This document shows, one piece after another, positions 7,276 through 14,133 of a stretch of 14,177 nt of DNA. Within the stretch, counting starts at the first letter, position 1. The number at the start of each line of letters is the position of its first letter. This DNA comes from an uncultured Collinsella sp. (GTDB lineage Bacteria > Actinomycetota > Coriobacteriia > Coriobacteriales > Coriobacteriaceae), in the NCBI GenBank assembly GCA_900542965.1, contig UQPY01000048.1, forward strand, positions 1 through 14,177, in the 5' to 3' direction. Below the pieces are notes generated by a model. The model ran no database searches. It was not told where the DNA came from and was given only the letters and a program-made list of their open reading frames with translations. Position numbers and translations under genes: made by a program.

Positions 7276-7305
7276 CGGCCATGCAAGACACGTCCTGCAT
7301 GGCCG
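7276..7305 (+). other. Ten-base perfect hairpin between the epimerase and deglycase genes
   Basis: CGGCCATGCA (7276-7285) pairs perfectly with TGCATGGCCG (7296-7305) around a ten-base loop. It fills most of the 66-base gap before the FrlB-like gene and ends about 11 bases before that gene's ribosome binding site. No T run follows, so it is not a normal terminator. A role in mRNA processing or stability, or in uneven expression of neighbouring genes, is possible. Confidence 0.7.
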
Positions 7306-7328
7306 GCCAAGCTGGAAAGGAACTAAAC

Positions 7329-8297
7329 ATGAACGCACATGATCTGATTAAGGAAGCAATTGCCGAGAAGGGCAAGTTCGACAGCGTCTACTGGATCGCC
7401 TGCGGTGGCTCCATGATCGATCTGATCCCGGCCCATGAGCTCTTGCAGCGCGAGGCGACGACGTTCACCTCGTATATCTATACGGCCCGTGAGTTCGACA
7501 TCATGCGTCCCCGTCGCCTGGGCGAGAAGTCTCTGGTCATTGCCTGCAGTCACAGCGGCAATACCCCCGAGGTCGTCGAGGGCTGCGAGATTGCCCTTGC
7601 CGCGGGCGCGACGGTGATCGCGCAGACCGATAACGCCGGTTCCAAGATCGATAATGGCAAGTGGGTCACCTGGGTGTACCCGTGGGGCGAGGGCGTTCCG
7701 CAGGCCGAAGTTCCTGCCGGCATCTCGCTGTCGCTCGCGGCCGAGCTGCTCGACCAGCAGGAGGGCTACGACGATCTCGCCGACATGTATGCTGGTATTG
7801 CCGAAATGGATAAGATTCTGCCTCCCGCACGCGAAAAGGTAAATGCCGAGCTGGGCGATCGCTTCGCCAAGCTTTGCCAGGAGCATGAGTTCTTCTATAT
7901 CCTGGGCAGCGGTCCCAACTTTAGCCAGACGTACGGCTTCGCTATCTGCTCGCTGATGGAGATGCAGTGGCAGCACTGCAGCTATATCCACTCCGCCGAG
8001 TACTTCCATGGCCCCTTTGAGGCTACCCAGGATGGCGTCTTCTACTTCTTGCAGATGGGCTCGAGCGAGTGCCGTCCTATGGACGAGCGCGCCCTGGCGT
8101 TCCTCGAGACCCATACCGACACGCTGATGGTGCTTGATGCCAAGGAGTACGGTATGGAGGCCGTGCCGGCGAGCGTTCGTGCCTATCTGGATCCGGTGCT
8201 GTTCTACGCTATGAACTGCGAGCTGCGTGCAGCGCGCGGCAAGGTGTTCGATCACGACCCCGACTTCCGCCGCTACATGGGCGTTGTTGAGTACTAG
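7329..8297 (+). CDS. FrlB/FraB-like SIS-domain fructosamine-6-phosphate deglycase
   Basis: This 322-residue SIS-domain protein resembles the deglycases FrlB and FraB, which split a 6-phosphofructosyl amino acid into glucose 6-phosphate and the free amino acid. The first SIS half has WIACGGSMIDL (22-32) and the phosphosugar loop ACSHSGNTPE (72-81); the second has YILGSGPNFSQTYGF (190-204). The segment LMEMQWQHCSYIHSAEYFHGPFE (209-231) is strongly deglycase-like. E211 and H227 lie sixteen residues apart, the spacing I recall for the catalytic Glu/His pair of FraB. The ATG at 7329 has AAAGGA seven bases upstream; an upstream in-frame ATG at 7281 lies inside the hairpin and lacks a ribosome binding site. 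A FrlD-like kinase gene follows 14 bases after the stop, which supports the role. Which amine is released cannot be told. Confidence 0.82.
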   Translation: MNAHDLIKEAIAEKGKFDSVYWIACGGSMIDLIPAHELLQREATTFTSYIYTAREFDIMRPRRLGEKSLVIACSHSGNTPEVVEGCEIALAAGATVIAQTDNAGSKIDNGKWVTWVYPWGEGVPQAEVPAGISLSLAAELLDQQEGYDDLADMYAGIAEMDKILPPAREKVNAELGDRFAKLCQEHEFFYILGSGPNFSQTYGFAICSLMEMQWQHCSYIHSAEYFHGPFEATQDGVFYFLQMGSSECRPMDERALAFLETHTDTLMVLDAKEYGMEAVPASVRAYLDPVLFYAMNCELRAARGKVFDHDPDFRRYMGVVEY

Positions 8298-8311
8298 GAA
8301 GGATGGATACC

Positions 8312-9175
8312 ATGGCTTTTAACGTGAACGCGCTCGGGTTCGGTGACAACGTCGTCGATCGCTATGAGCATATCCATACCATGTATCCCGGCGGCAATGC
8401 GGTGAATTTTGCCGTTTACGCCAAGAAGTGCGGCGCCGCGCGCTCCGCGTACATGGGCATCTTTGGTAACGACGCCGCTGCCGAGCATGTGATTGCAAGT
8501 CTCGAGGATGAGGGCATCGAGCTCGCTAAGTGCGAGCAGCTTATTGGCGAGAACGGCGCGGCGCGTGTGACCGTGGTCGATGGCGACCGCGTATTCCTCG
8601 GCTCCAACGAGGGCGGCATCCGTGGCGATGCGCGCTATGTGCTCGATCGCTTCGATCTGGCATACATGAAGCAGTTCGACGTAGTCCACTCGGGCAACTA
8701 CTGCTTTACCGAGCGCGAGCTCCCCAAGCTGAAGGCTGCAGGCATCACCGTATCGTTTGACTTCTCGGACGATTCCACCGATGAATACTATGAGCAGATT
8801 GCCCCGTTTGTCGACTTCGCCTTCTTTAGCGCTGCCGATGCTGCAAGTGAGGATGAGATTCGCGAGCGCCTCGCTTGGGTTAAGAATTTGGGCCCGCGCT
8901 TTGTGTCCGCAACGGCGGGCGCCGAGGGCTGCATCGCCTATGACGGCGAGCGCTACTATCGCCAGCTGGCAAAGCCCGTAACGGACATGAAGGACACCAT
9001 GGGAGCCGGTGACTCGTTCCTGACTTCATTCCTGATGTGCTATCTCGATTCCGCCAAGCGCGGCGAGGACGGACCTGAGGCCATTGAGCGTGCGCTCGAT
9101 TTTGCGGCAGGTTTTGCCTCGACCGTGTGCGGCATGGAGGGCTCTTGGGGCCACGGAGCTCCGATCACCGAGTAG
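8312..9175 (+). CDS. FrlD-like PfkB sugar kinase (first copy)
   Basis: This 287-residue PfkB/ribokinase-family protein resembles fructoselysine 6-kinase FrlD, which phosphorylates the C6 hydroxyl of the Amadori sugar. Shared marks are GFGDNVVDRY (FrlD has GDNCVDIY), PGGNAVNFAVY at 26-36, DVVHSG, FDFSD, and the ATP/anion-hole motif DTMGAGDSF with catalytic D234. Of two nearby ATGs, 8312 is chosen because GGAAGG lies nine bases before it and directly abuts the ATG at 8303. It follows the deglycase by 14 bases, the gene pair expected for phosphorylation then cleavage. An intrinsic terminator lies downstream. The family call is firm; the amine carried by the sugar is unknown. Confidence 0.85.
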   Translation: MAFNVNALGFGDNVVDRYEHIHTMYPGGNAVNFAVYAKKCGAARSAYMGIFGNDAAAEHVIASLEDEGIELAKCEQLIGENGAARVTVVDGDRVFLGSNEGGIRGDARYVLDRFDLAYMKQFDVVHSGNYCFTERELPKLKAAGITVSFDFSDDSTDEYYEQIAPFVDFAFFSAADAASEDEIRERLAWVKNLGPRFVSATAGAEGCIAYDGERYYRQLAKPVTDMKDTMGAGDSFLTSFLMCYLDSAKRGEDGPEAIERALDFAAGFASTVCGMEGSWGHGAPITE

Positions 9176-9192
9176 CCTGAGAAAGCGCTGGG

Positions 9193-9211
9193 AGGCTTGG
9201 GGCTGAAGCCT
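9193..9211 (+). promoter_or_regulatory. Hairpin upstream of the internal terminator
   Basis: AGGCTT (9193-9198) pairs with AAGCCT (9206-9211). Its loop holds GGGGCT, which repeats the 5' arm of the terminator at 9249-9254, so this upstream copy could compete for the terminator's 3' arm. This hints at attenuation between the two kinase genes, but no leader peptide or known riboswitch is visible. Confidence 0.4.
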
Positions 9212-9248
9212 TGGCTGACTGACGCTAGATTACATCGGAATTCGGATA

Positions 9249-9276
9249 GGGGCTCGCCTTGGGTGGGCCCCTTTTT
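9249..9276 (+). terminator. Intrinsic terminator inside the operon, between the two PfkB kinases
   Basis: A nine- to ten-base stem, GGGGCTCGCC (9249-9258) with GTGGGCCCC (9263-9271) including two G-T pairs, is followed by five T's (9272-9276). It lies in a 118-base gap, and the ribosome binding site of the second kinase begins eight bases later. It should reduce expression of the distal five genes unless it is read through or regulated. I found no convincing promoter between it and the first kinase. Confidence 0.85.
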
Positions 9277-9293
9277 GATTGCTGGAGAAGACT

Positions 9294-10094
9294 ATGGATA
9301 TCAAAGCATGTGCAGCTGGCTTTTGCTGTGCGGACGTGTACCAAAACATCGGCGTGTTCTATCCGACTGGCAATGGCATCGACTGGGGTATCCACCTGGC
9401 GCGAATGGGCATATCGGTATCTGCGGTGTCGGTCGTCGGAAAGGACGAGTACGGAGACAAAATGCGCGAGGCGCTGGCTGCCGAGGGGTTCGACATCTCG
9501 CATCTTCGCGTGGAGGACGGCGATACCTCGGTGATGCTCATGGCGTTGAAGGACGGCGTCGACCGCATGCATCTCGAAGCGATTGACGGTGTCATGGAAA
9601 CGTACCGACCAAACGATGATGACCGGGCATTTATCCTGGAGCACGATGTCATCCATACCGACCTGTTTGGAAACTGCTTAGACCTGCTGCCCGAATGGCA
9701 CGAGGCAGGCAAGACCGTCGTCATGGACTTTTCGGTGTTCAGTCAAGATCCCGAATACGCCTGTGAGAACCATTTTCCTTACGTTGACTATGCCTTTATG
9801 TCGTTTGAGGAGGATAGCGCGGAGCTGCGCGACTGGGTGCGCCATGTGCAGGAGCTGGGCCCGCGCGTGGCAGTCGCCACACTTGGCGAGAAGGGAAGCA
9901 TCGCCTATGACGGTGAGCGCTTCTATGAATGTGGGATCGTGCCGGCCGAGAAGGTTGTCAATACCGTGGGCGCCGGCGACTCGTATATCGCCGGATTCAC
10001 CAAGGGTGTACTGGATGGGCTTGACGTGCCGGCGTGCATGCATGCCGGTGCCGAGCTTTCGTCCCGAGTCATTGGGTCGTTCGAACCGTACTAG
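9294..10094 (+). CDS. PfkB-family sugar kinase (second, divergent FrlD-like copy)
   Basis: This 266-residue PfkB kinase is related to the first copy but diverged. The C-terminal motif NTVGAGDSYIAGF is intact with catalytic D229, and HDVIHTD, MDFSVF and GSIAYDGERFY match the family. The N-terminal substrate loop PGGNAVN of the first copy is here PTGNGID (24-30), and GDN is replaced by CAD. Different sugar-side specificity is therefore likely. The ATG at 9294 has GGAGAAG three bases upstream; an in-frame TTG at 9279 overlaps the end of the terminator region and is rejected. A 29-base segment (9898-9926) differs from the first copy (8931-8959) at only two positions. It starts the distal half of the operon. 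Confidence 0.83.
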   Translation: MDIKACAAGFCCADVYQNIGVFYPTGNGIDWGIHLARMGISVSAVSVVGKDEYGDKMREALAAEGFDISHLRVEDGDTSVMLMALKDGVDRMHLEAIDGVMETYRPNDDDRAFILEHDVIHTDLFGNCLDLLPEWHEAGKTVVMDFSVFSQDPEYACENHFPYVDYAFMSFEEDSAELRDWVRHVQELGPRVAVATLGEKGSIAYDGERFYECGIVPAEKVVNTVGAGDSYIAGFTKGVLDGLDVPACMHAGAELSSRVIGSFEPY

Positions 10095-10121
10095 GAATAA
10101 AAGCCTGGAAAGGAGTGCAAG

Positions 10122-10982
10122 ATGGTAATCGATATGCTGGTCCAGCCCATGCTCTACGGCGAGATCTATACGCCAGGCGACGAGCCAGACGGCTTTGGTT
10201 TTTGGGAGCGTGAGTTTGGCATGGGGCACATGGGCCCCATGGACTGGGATGAGCTCGTGGCCGAAATGGATGTCTGCGATGTGCGGAAAAGCGTGCTCAT
10301 GCCGCTCGATGTGACCACGGCGTGCGGCGGGCACTTTGGCACCAACGACCAGGTTGCCGCGCTTGTTGCCGCGCACCCCGATCGCCTATGGGGATTCGCG
10401 AGCGTGGACCCGCAAGTGAGTGGCGCCGCCGATGAGCTGGAGCGTGCCTTTACCGAACTGGGGGCCAAGGGGCTCTGCCTGCATCCGGCAAAGCAAGGTT
10501 TTGCGCCCGATGATGCCGTGGCCGAGCCGCTCTACAAGCTCTGTGAGCGCTACAACAAGCCGGTGGTTTTCCATGCCGGTATGTCCTGGGAGCCGGGTGC
10601 GGAGCTTTCGCGAAGCCACCCGCTTGCGTTTGAGCACACCATCGCAACGCATCCGCATGTGCGCTTTAACCTGACGCACTTTGGCTGGCCCTGGGTGCGC
10701 GAGACCGTGGCGATGCTGCTCAAGTATCCCAATTGCTATACGGATGCCTCTATTACCTATATCGATTCGCCCGAAGAAATGATGCAGCGGCTCTTCACCG
10801 TCGATATGGGACCGCTGTGGTATGAGCGTGCCCTGTCTCATCAGGTGATGTTTGCCAGCAATACGCCACGCTTCCGCGCCTTCAAGCTCAAGCGGGCGCT
10901 TGATACTGTGCCCATGCGCGATGAGGCGCGGGAGAATCTGTATTCCGGTACGGCGCTGCGTTTTCTGAAAGGTGATGAGTGA
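10122..10982 (+). CDS. Amidohydro_2-like TIM-barrel protein lacking HxH
   Basis: This 286-residue protein has the Amidohydro_2 (PF04909-type) TIM-barrel pattern, with LWGFASVDPQ, ELGAKGLCLHP, PLYKLCERYNKPVVFHAG and FNLTHFGWPW. Family members hydrolyse, decarboxylate or hydrate small acids and lactones. H151 and H186 are kept. The N-terminal metal motif, normally IDxHxHP, reads IDMLVQP, so both histidines are replaced (L6, Q8). The usual GSDxP aspartate is asparagine (N247 in ASNTPRF). A standard metal site is therefore unlikely. Some family members, such as the lactonase LigI, are reported to work without a metal. The ATG at 10122 has AAAGGAG six bases upstream, and the next gene starts one base after its stop. 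A lactonase or a non-hydrolytic role is possible; the substrate is unknown. Confidence 0.75.
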   Translation: MVIDMLVQPMLYGEIYTPGDEPDGFGFWEREFGMGHMGPMDWDELVAEMDVCDVRKSVLMPLDVTTACGGHFGTNDQVAALVAAHPDRLWGFASVDPQVSGAADELERAFTELGAKGLCLHPAKQGFAPDDAVAEPLYKLCERYNKPVVFHAGMSWEPGAELSRSHPLAFEHTIATHPHVRFNLTHFGWPWVRETVAMLLKYPNCYTDASITYIDSPEEMMQRLFTVDMGPLWYERALSHQVMFASNTPRFRAFKLKRALDTVPMRDEARENLYSGTALRFLKGDE

Positions 10983-10983
10983 C

Positions 10984-11412
10984 ATGGTGACACTCGAGAC
11001 ATTGAGCTATCTATCGACGGCGCCCGACCAGTTCATCGATATCACAGAAGATGTGCATGCCGCCATCGAGCGTAGTGCGGTGACCGATGGACTGGCAGCG
11101 ATTATTTTGTCGCATACGACTTGCGGCATCGTGGTGAACGAGGGGCTTCCGTGCGTGGAGGCCGATCTCATGGAGACGCTCGATCGCATTGCCCCGCCCG
11201 ATGCCCCCTATGCGCATGCTCATTTCTTGCCGAGCTATGGTGCCACGGGCAATAACTCCTGTGGTCATATCAAGAGCATGATTTGCGGCAATAGCTGCTT
11301 CTTCCCCGTTCAAGACGGCCACATTGTATGTGGCGGGGCCCAGAACATCTACCTTGCGGAGTTCGATGGACCTCAGAAGCGAAAAGTGTTCGTTGAGGTG
11401 CTGGGCGAGTAG
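10984..11412 (+). CDS. YjbQ/UPF0047 family protein
   Basis: This 142-residue protein belongs to the YjbQ (UPF0047) family. Its signatures are clear: SHTTCGIVVNEG (43-54), GNNSCGHIKSMICGNSCFFPVQDG (89-112) and CGGAQNIYLAEFDGPQKRKVFV. Family members are small trimeric beta proteins with a conserved His-lined pocket. Some can complement a thiamine-phosphate synthase defect weakly, but the true role is unknown. Here it is part of an operon with sugar kinases, which argues for a carbohydrate or amine intermediate as substrate. Starts at GTG 10972 and ATG 10975 are possible; ATG 10984 is preferred because AAGGTGAT (10969-10976) is placed well for it and it begins one base after the upstream stop. 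Confidence 0.85.
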   Translation: MVTLETLSYLSTAPDQFIDITEDVHAAIERSAVTDGLAAIILSHTTCGIVVNEGLPCVEADLMETLDRIAPPDAPYAHAHFLPSYGATGNNSCGHIKSMICGNSCFFPVQDGHIVCGGAQNIYLAEFDGPQKRKVFVEVLGE

Positions 11413-11453
11413 CAGTTGATGTCTGTGAGTCGGCGAGCTAAAGGAGATTGACC

Positions 11454-12296
11454 ATGTCGTTTATGGCTTCGATGTTTGGGACCGAGAAACCGGTAATTGG
11501 CATGCTGCATCTGCAGCCGCTGCCTGGCGATCCTCTGTATTATCCGGGCGGCAGCGTTTCGCGCGTGATCGATGCCGCCAAGCGCGATCTCGAAGCGCTG
11601 CAGTCGGGTGGCGTGGACGGCATTCTGATCACCAATGAGCTATCGATGCCCTACGAGCAGCATGTGTCGGCAGTGACCCTTGCCGCTATGGGGCATGTCA
11701 TCGGAGCTCTTGCCGCAGATTTCTCGACCCCTTGGGGTGCAGAGGCTATTTATGACGGCGATGCCACGATCGAGCTGTGCGCCGCCGTTGAGGCGCAGTT
11801 TACACGCTGCAATTTCTGCGGTGCCTGGGCTGGCGATCTTGGCCTGATCAATCGTGACTTTGCGAACACCATGCGCCGCCGCGCCGCCCTGCGTCTGGAT
11901 GACCTAAAGATGTTCCATTTCATCACAAGCGAGGGCGAGGTGTATCTTAACGACCGATCGACTCCCGATATTGCCGATTCGCTGGTATTCAACTGCCTGC
12001 CGGACGCCCTTGTTATTGGTGGGTCTGCTGCCGGGCGCGGCGCTTCGGGCGAACTTGCCGACGAGGTACGCGCCCGTGTTGGCGATGTGCCGGTGGTATG
12101 TGGAACGGGATGCCGCGAGAATACCGTTGCAGACGTGTTTTCGCATTATGGTGGCGCGTTTGTCGGTACCTGCCTCAAGCGAGACGGCAAGCTCGACGCC
12201 CCTGTCGAAGCCGAACGGGTCGCGCGGTTCATGGCTGCCGCCCGTGCCGCGAGAGGGGAGCGAGCGGCATGCCGTACTATCTTGGCATCGACATAG
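11454..12296 (+). CDS. BtpA/SgcQ-family TIM-barrel protein
   Basis: This 280-residue protein belongs to the BtpA/SgcQ family. The hallmark VIGMLHLQPLPGDP (14-27) is followed by GVDGILITNE (53-62), the central GDLGLIN region, DALVIGGSAAGRGAS (184-198), VVCGTGCRENTV (214-225) and FVGTCLKRDGKLD (236-248), the last being a phosphate-binding-like end of a TIM barrel. BtpA was named from a role in photosystem I accumulation, and SgcQ belongs to an uncharacterised E. coli sugar operon; the reaction is not known. The ATG at 11454 has AAAGGAG seven bases upstream; an upstream TTG is rejected. Its last 28 bases overlap the FGGY kinase gene, so the two are translationally linked. In context it probably handles a phosphorylated sugar-derived intermediate. 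Confidence 0.88.
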   Translation: MSFMASMFGTEKPVIGMLHLQPLPGDPLYYPGGSVSRVIDAAKRDLEALQSGGVDGILITNELSMPYEQHVSAVTLAAMGHVIGALAADFSTPWGAEAIYDGDATIELCAAVEAQFTRCNFCGAWAGDLGLINRDFANTMRRRAALRLDDLKMFHFITSEGEVYLNDRSTPDIADSLVFNCLPDALVIGGSAAGRGASGELADEVRARVGDVPVVCGTGCRENTVADVFSHYGGAFVGTCLKRDGKLDAPVEAERVARFMAAARAARGERAACRTILAST

Positions 12297-13786
12297 GAAC
12301 GAGTGCGTCCAAGGGTGTGTTAATGGATGCGGAGTGTCGAATTGTGGCGCAGGCATCTTGTCAACATGAGACCGAGAACCCTCAGGATGGTTGGTATCAG
12401 CACGATGCAGAAGCGATTTGGTGGGGTGATTTTTGCCGGCTGTCTCGCGAGCTTATCGAGCGCGCGGGCATCGAGGCGAACCAGATCCGCTGCGTAGGGC
12501 TGTCGGCTTTGGGCTGTGATTGCGTGCCGGTCGATGAAGATTGCCACGCCTTGGCTCCGGCAATTCTCTACGGGGTTGATGCTCGCTCGAAGCCGCAGAT
12601 TGACGAGCTTCTTTCCGAATATGGCCCCGATCGCGCTCGCGAGCTCTTTGGACACGATCCGTGTTCGTCGGATATCGCCCCTAAGGTCCTTTGGTTTAAG
12701 GAGAATATGCCTGAGGTCCATGAGCGGGCGGCGAAGTTTCTTACGGCTTCGTCCTATCTATGCGCCAAGCTTACCGGCAGGTTTACGATCGACCGTTATC
12801 TTGCCGAGGATTTCCTCCCCTTATACGATCGCGGGACGTGGCAGGTTAATGAGCGCGGGTGCGCGCGGTTCTGCCGTCCCGACCAGATGGCCGAAGTCAT
12901 GGCGGCGACCGATATCGCCGGTGTAATCACGGATCGGGCGGCGGTTGAAACCGGTCTTGCGAGGGATACGCCGGTGCTTGTCGGAACAGGCGATTCGGGC
13001 GCCGAGGCGATTTCTACCGGAGTGTTCTGCCCCGGGGACATGATGGTGCAACTCGGGAGCACGGCCTACTTTATCTATTTGGCGGACCATATGGTCGATG
13101 ACGCTCGTCTGTGGCCAGGGACATTCATCATCCCCGGAACTTACGGCATCTGCGCCGGCACCAATACAGCAGGTGCGTTGACGGCGTGGTTGCGACGCGA
13201 GTTGTACCGCGATGCCGTGGATGCCGAACACTCCGGTGGCCCCGATGCCTATGAGGTCATGGCGCACGATGCCGGGCAGGTAGGTCCTGGAGCAGATGGC
13301 CTGCTGTGTCTTCCGTACTTTGCGGGCGAGCGCACCCCGCTCAACGATCCCGAGGCGCGTGGCGTGTTCTTCGGACTGACCGAAAGGCATACTCGGGGCC
13401 ATATGGTCCGCGCGGCTTTGGAGGGGGTCGCCTATACGGTCGCAGCGCATGTTGATATTATCGAGCGAGATCACGGATTGCCTATTGAGCACATCATGCT
13501 CGTGGGTGGCGGAACTAAGAATCCGGTATGGATGCAGACGATTGCCGATGTCTGCGGGCGCGCAGTTTCGGTTGCGAAGGTCACGGTGGGCGCATGTTTT
13601 GGCGATGCTCTTATGGCGGCACTTGCTGGCGGCGCCTATTCATCATGGGGTGAGCTTGCCCGGGTTCTTGGGGTCGCGCAAACGATCGAGCCTGATATGG
13701 ACGCCCATGAGCTGTACGCATCGCGCCGCCATATCTTTGATGAGCTATATGCGCGAAATTGCGACCTTATGCACGAGTTAGTGTAG
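12269..13786 (+). CDS. FGGY-family carbohydrate kinase
   Basis: This 505-residue FGGY kinase is closest in style to xylulokinases. It begins YYLGIDIGTSASKGVLMD (3-20), the ATP-binding start of the N-terminal FGGY domain, then PQDGWYQHDAEAIWW. The catalytic aspartate is D242 in VGTGDSGAEA. The C-terminal domain has GADGLLCLPYFAGERTPLND (341-360), RAALEGVAYTV and IMLVGGGTKNPVWMQ (409-423). The ATG at 12269 overlaps the end of the BtpA-like gene by 28 bases, with GGGGAG eight bases upstream; the frame is open further upstream but that part is only a shadow. It is the third kinase of the operon and the last gene. The sugar is unknown: FGGY members act on xylulose, ribulose, fuculose, erythritol and others, and the MDSST-type xylulokinase sequence is absent. 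Confidence 0.88.
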   Translation: MPYYLGIDIGTSASKGVLMDAECRIVAQASCQHETENPQDGWYQHDAEAIWWGDFCRLSRELIERAGIEANQIRCVGLSALGCDCVPVDEDCHALAPAILYGVDARSKPQIDELLSEYGPDRARELFGHDPCSSDIAPKVLWFKENMPEVHERAAKFLTASSYLCAKLTGRFTIDRYLAEDFLPLYDRGTWQVNERGCARFCRPDQMAEVMAATDIAGVITDRAAVETGLARDTPVLVGTGDSGAEAISTGVFCPGDMMVQLGSTAYFIYLADHMVDDARLWPGTFIIPGTYGICAGTNTAGALTAWLRRELYRDAVDAEHSGGPDAYEVMAHDAGQVGPGADGLLCLPYFAGERTPLNDPEARGVFFGLTERHTRGHMVRAALEGVAYTVAAHVDIIERDHGLPIEHIMLVGGGTKNPVWMQTIADVCGRAVSVAKVTVGACFGDALMAALAGGAYSSWGELARVLGVAQTIEPDMDAHELYASRRHIFDELYARNCDLMHELV

Positions 13787-13978
13787 CGCCGACGAATTGC
13801 CTCACGCTCTTATGGGGGCCGCGTTGTGCGATTCGCGTGTCCCTTGAGGGTCGTGGGCAAAAAATGCCAAATATGAGTACTGTCACAAATTTAGTAGCAG
13901 CAAAATTTGGCTCTTGAGGTCCTAGTTGAGTGTCTGCGGACAACTTAAAGCCGTCTAATATGTCCCTGAGTATGCTAA

Positions 13979-14018
13979 AACGACCTGATAATGAACAGTT
14001 GTACATTATCAGGTCGTT
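13979..14018. terminator. Long perfect hairpin, probable operon (bidirectional) terminator
   Basis: AACGACCTGATAATG (13979-13993) pairs perfectly with CATTATCAGGTCGTT (14004-14018) around a ten-base loop that can itself form ACA/TGT. On the plus strand GTTTT follows, and on the minus strand an AAAA run gives a T tract, so it could stop transcription from both sides. It lies about 190 bases after the FGGY stop. The long, exact, AT-containing stem is also compatible with a mobile or repeated palindromic element. Confidence 0.65.
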
Positions 14019-14072
14019 GTTTTGATGCATAATAATGTGACAAGTTTTACAACAGTGGTAGTGCGCAGAGAT

Positions 14073-14133
14073 GTGGTGTAAGAGGCGGGGCATGCCCCGC
14101 CTCTTCCCTTTCTTGAAAGGGAGGGGACACCGC
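14073..14133. repeat. Inverted repeats able to form a three-way junction
   Basis: GTGGTGT (14073-14079) pairs with ACACCGC (14127-14133) with one G-T pair and encloses two hairpins. The first is a perfect 26-base palindrome at 14080-14105, with arms AAGAGGCGGGGCA and TGCCCCGCCTCTT. The second is TCCCTTTC (14105-14112) with GAAAGGGA (14115-14122). The first hairpin is followed by a pyrimidine-rich CCCTTTCTT, so a terminator is also possible. It may be a structured RNA or a palindromic intergenic element. Confidence 0.5.

Noticed and set aside
12098..12268. Upstream extension of the FGGY kinase frame
   Set aside because: It is arginine-rich, overlaps the BtpA-like gene out of frame, and precedes the conserved kinase N-terminus, which has its own ribosome binding site.
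12269..13786. Naming the FGGY kinase xylB
   Set aside because: The xylulokinase substrate-binding sequence is not evident and no xylose isomerase is nearby, so the family name is as far as the evidence goes.
13767..14093. Minus-strand open frame of 108 codons
   Set aside because: It is antisense to the long hairpin and repeats, has no ribosome binding site or domain, and has cysteine/histidine-rich random composition.
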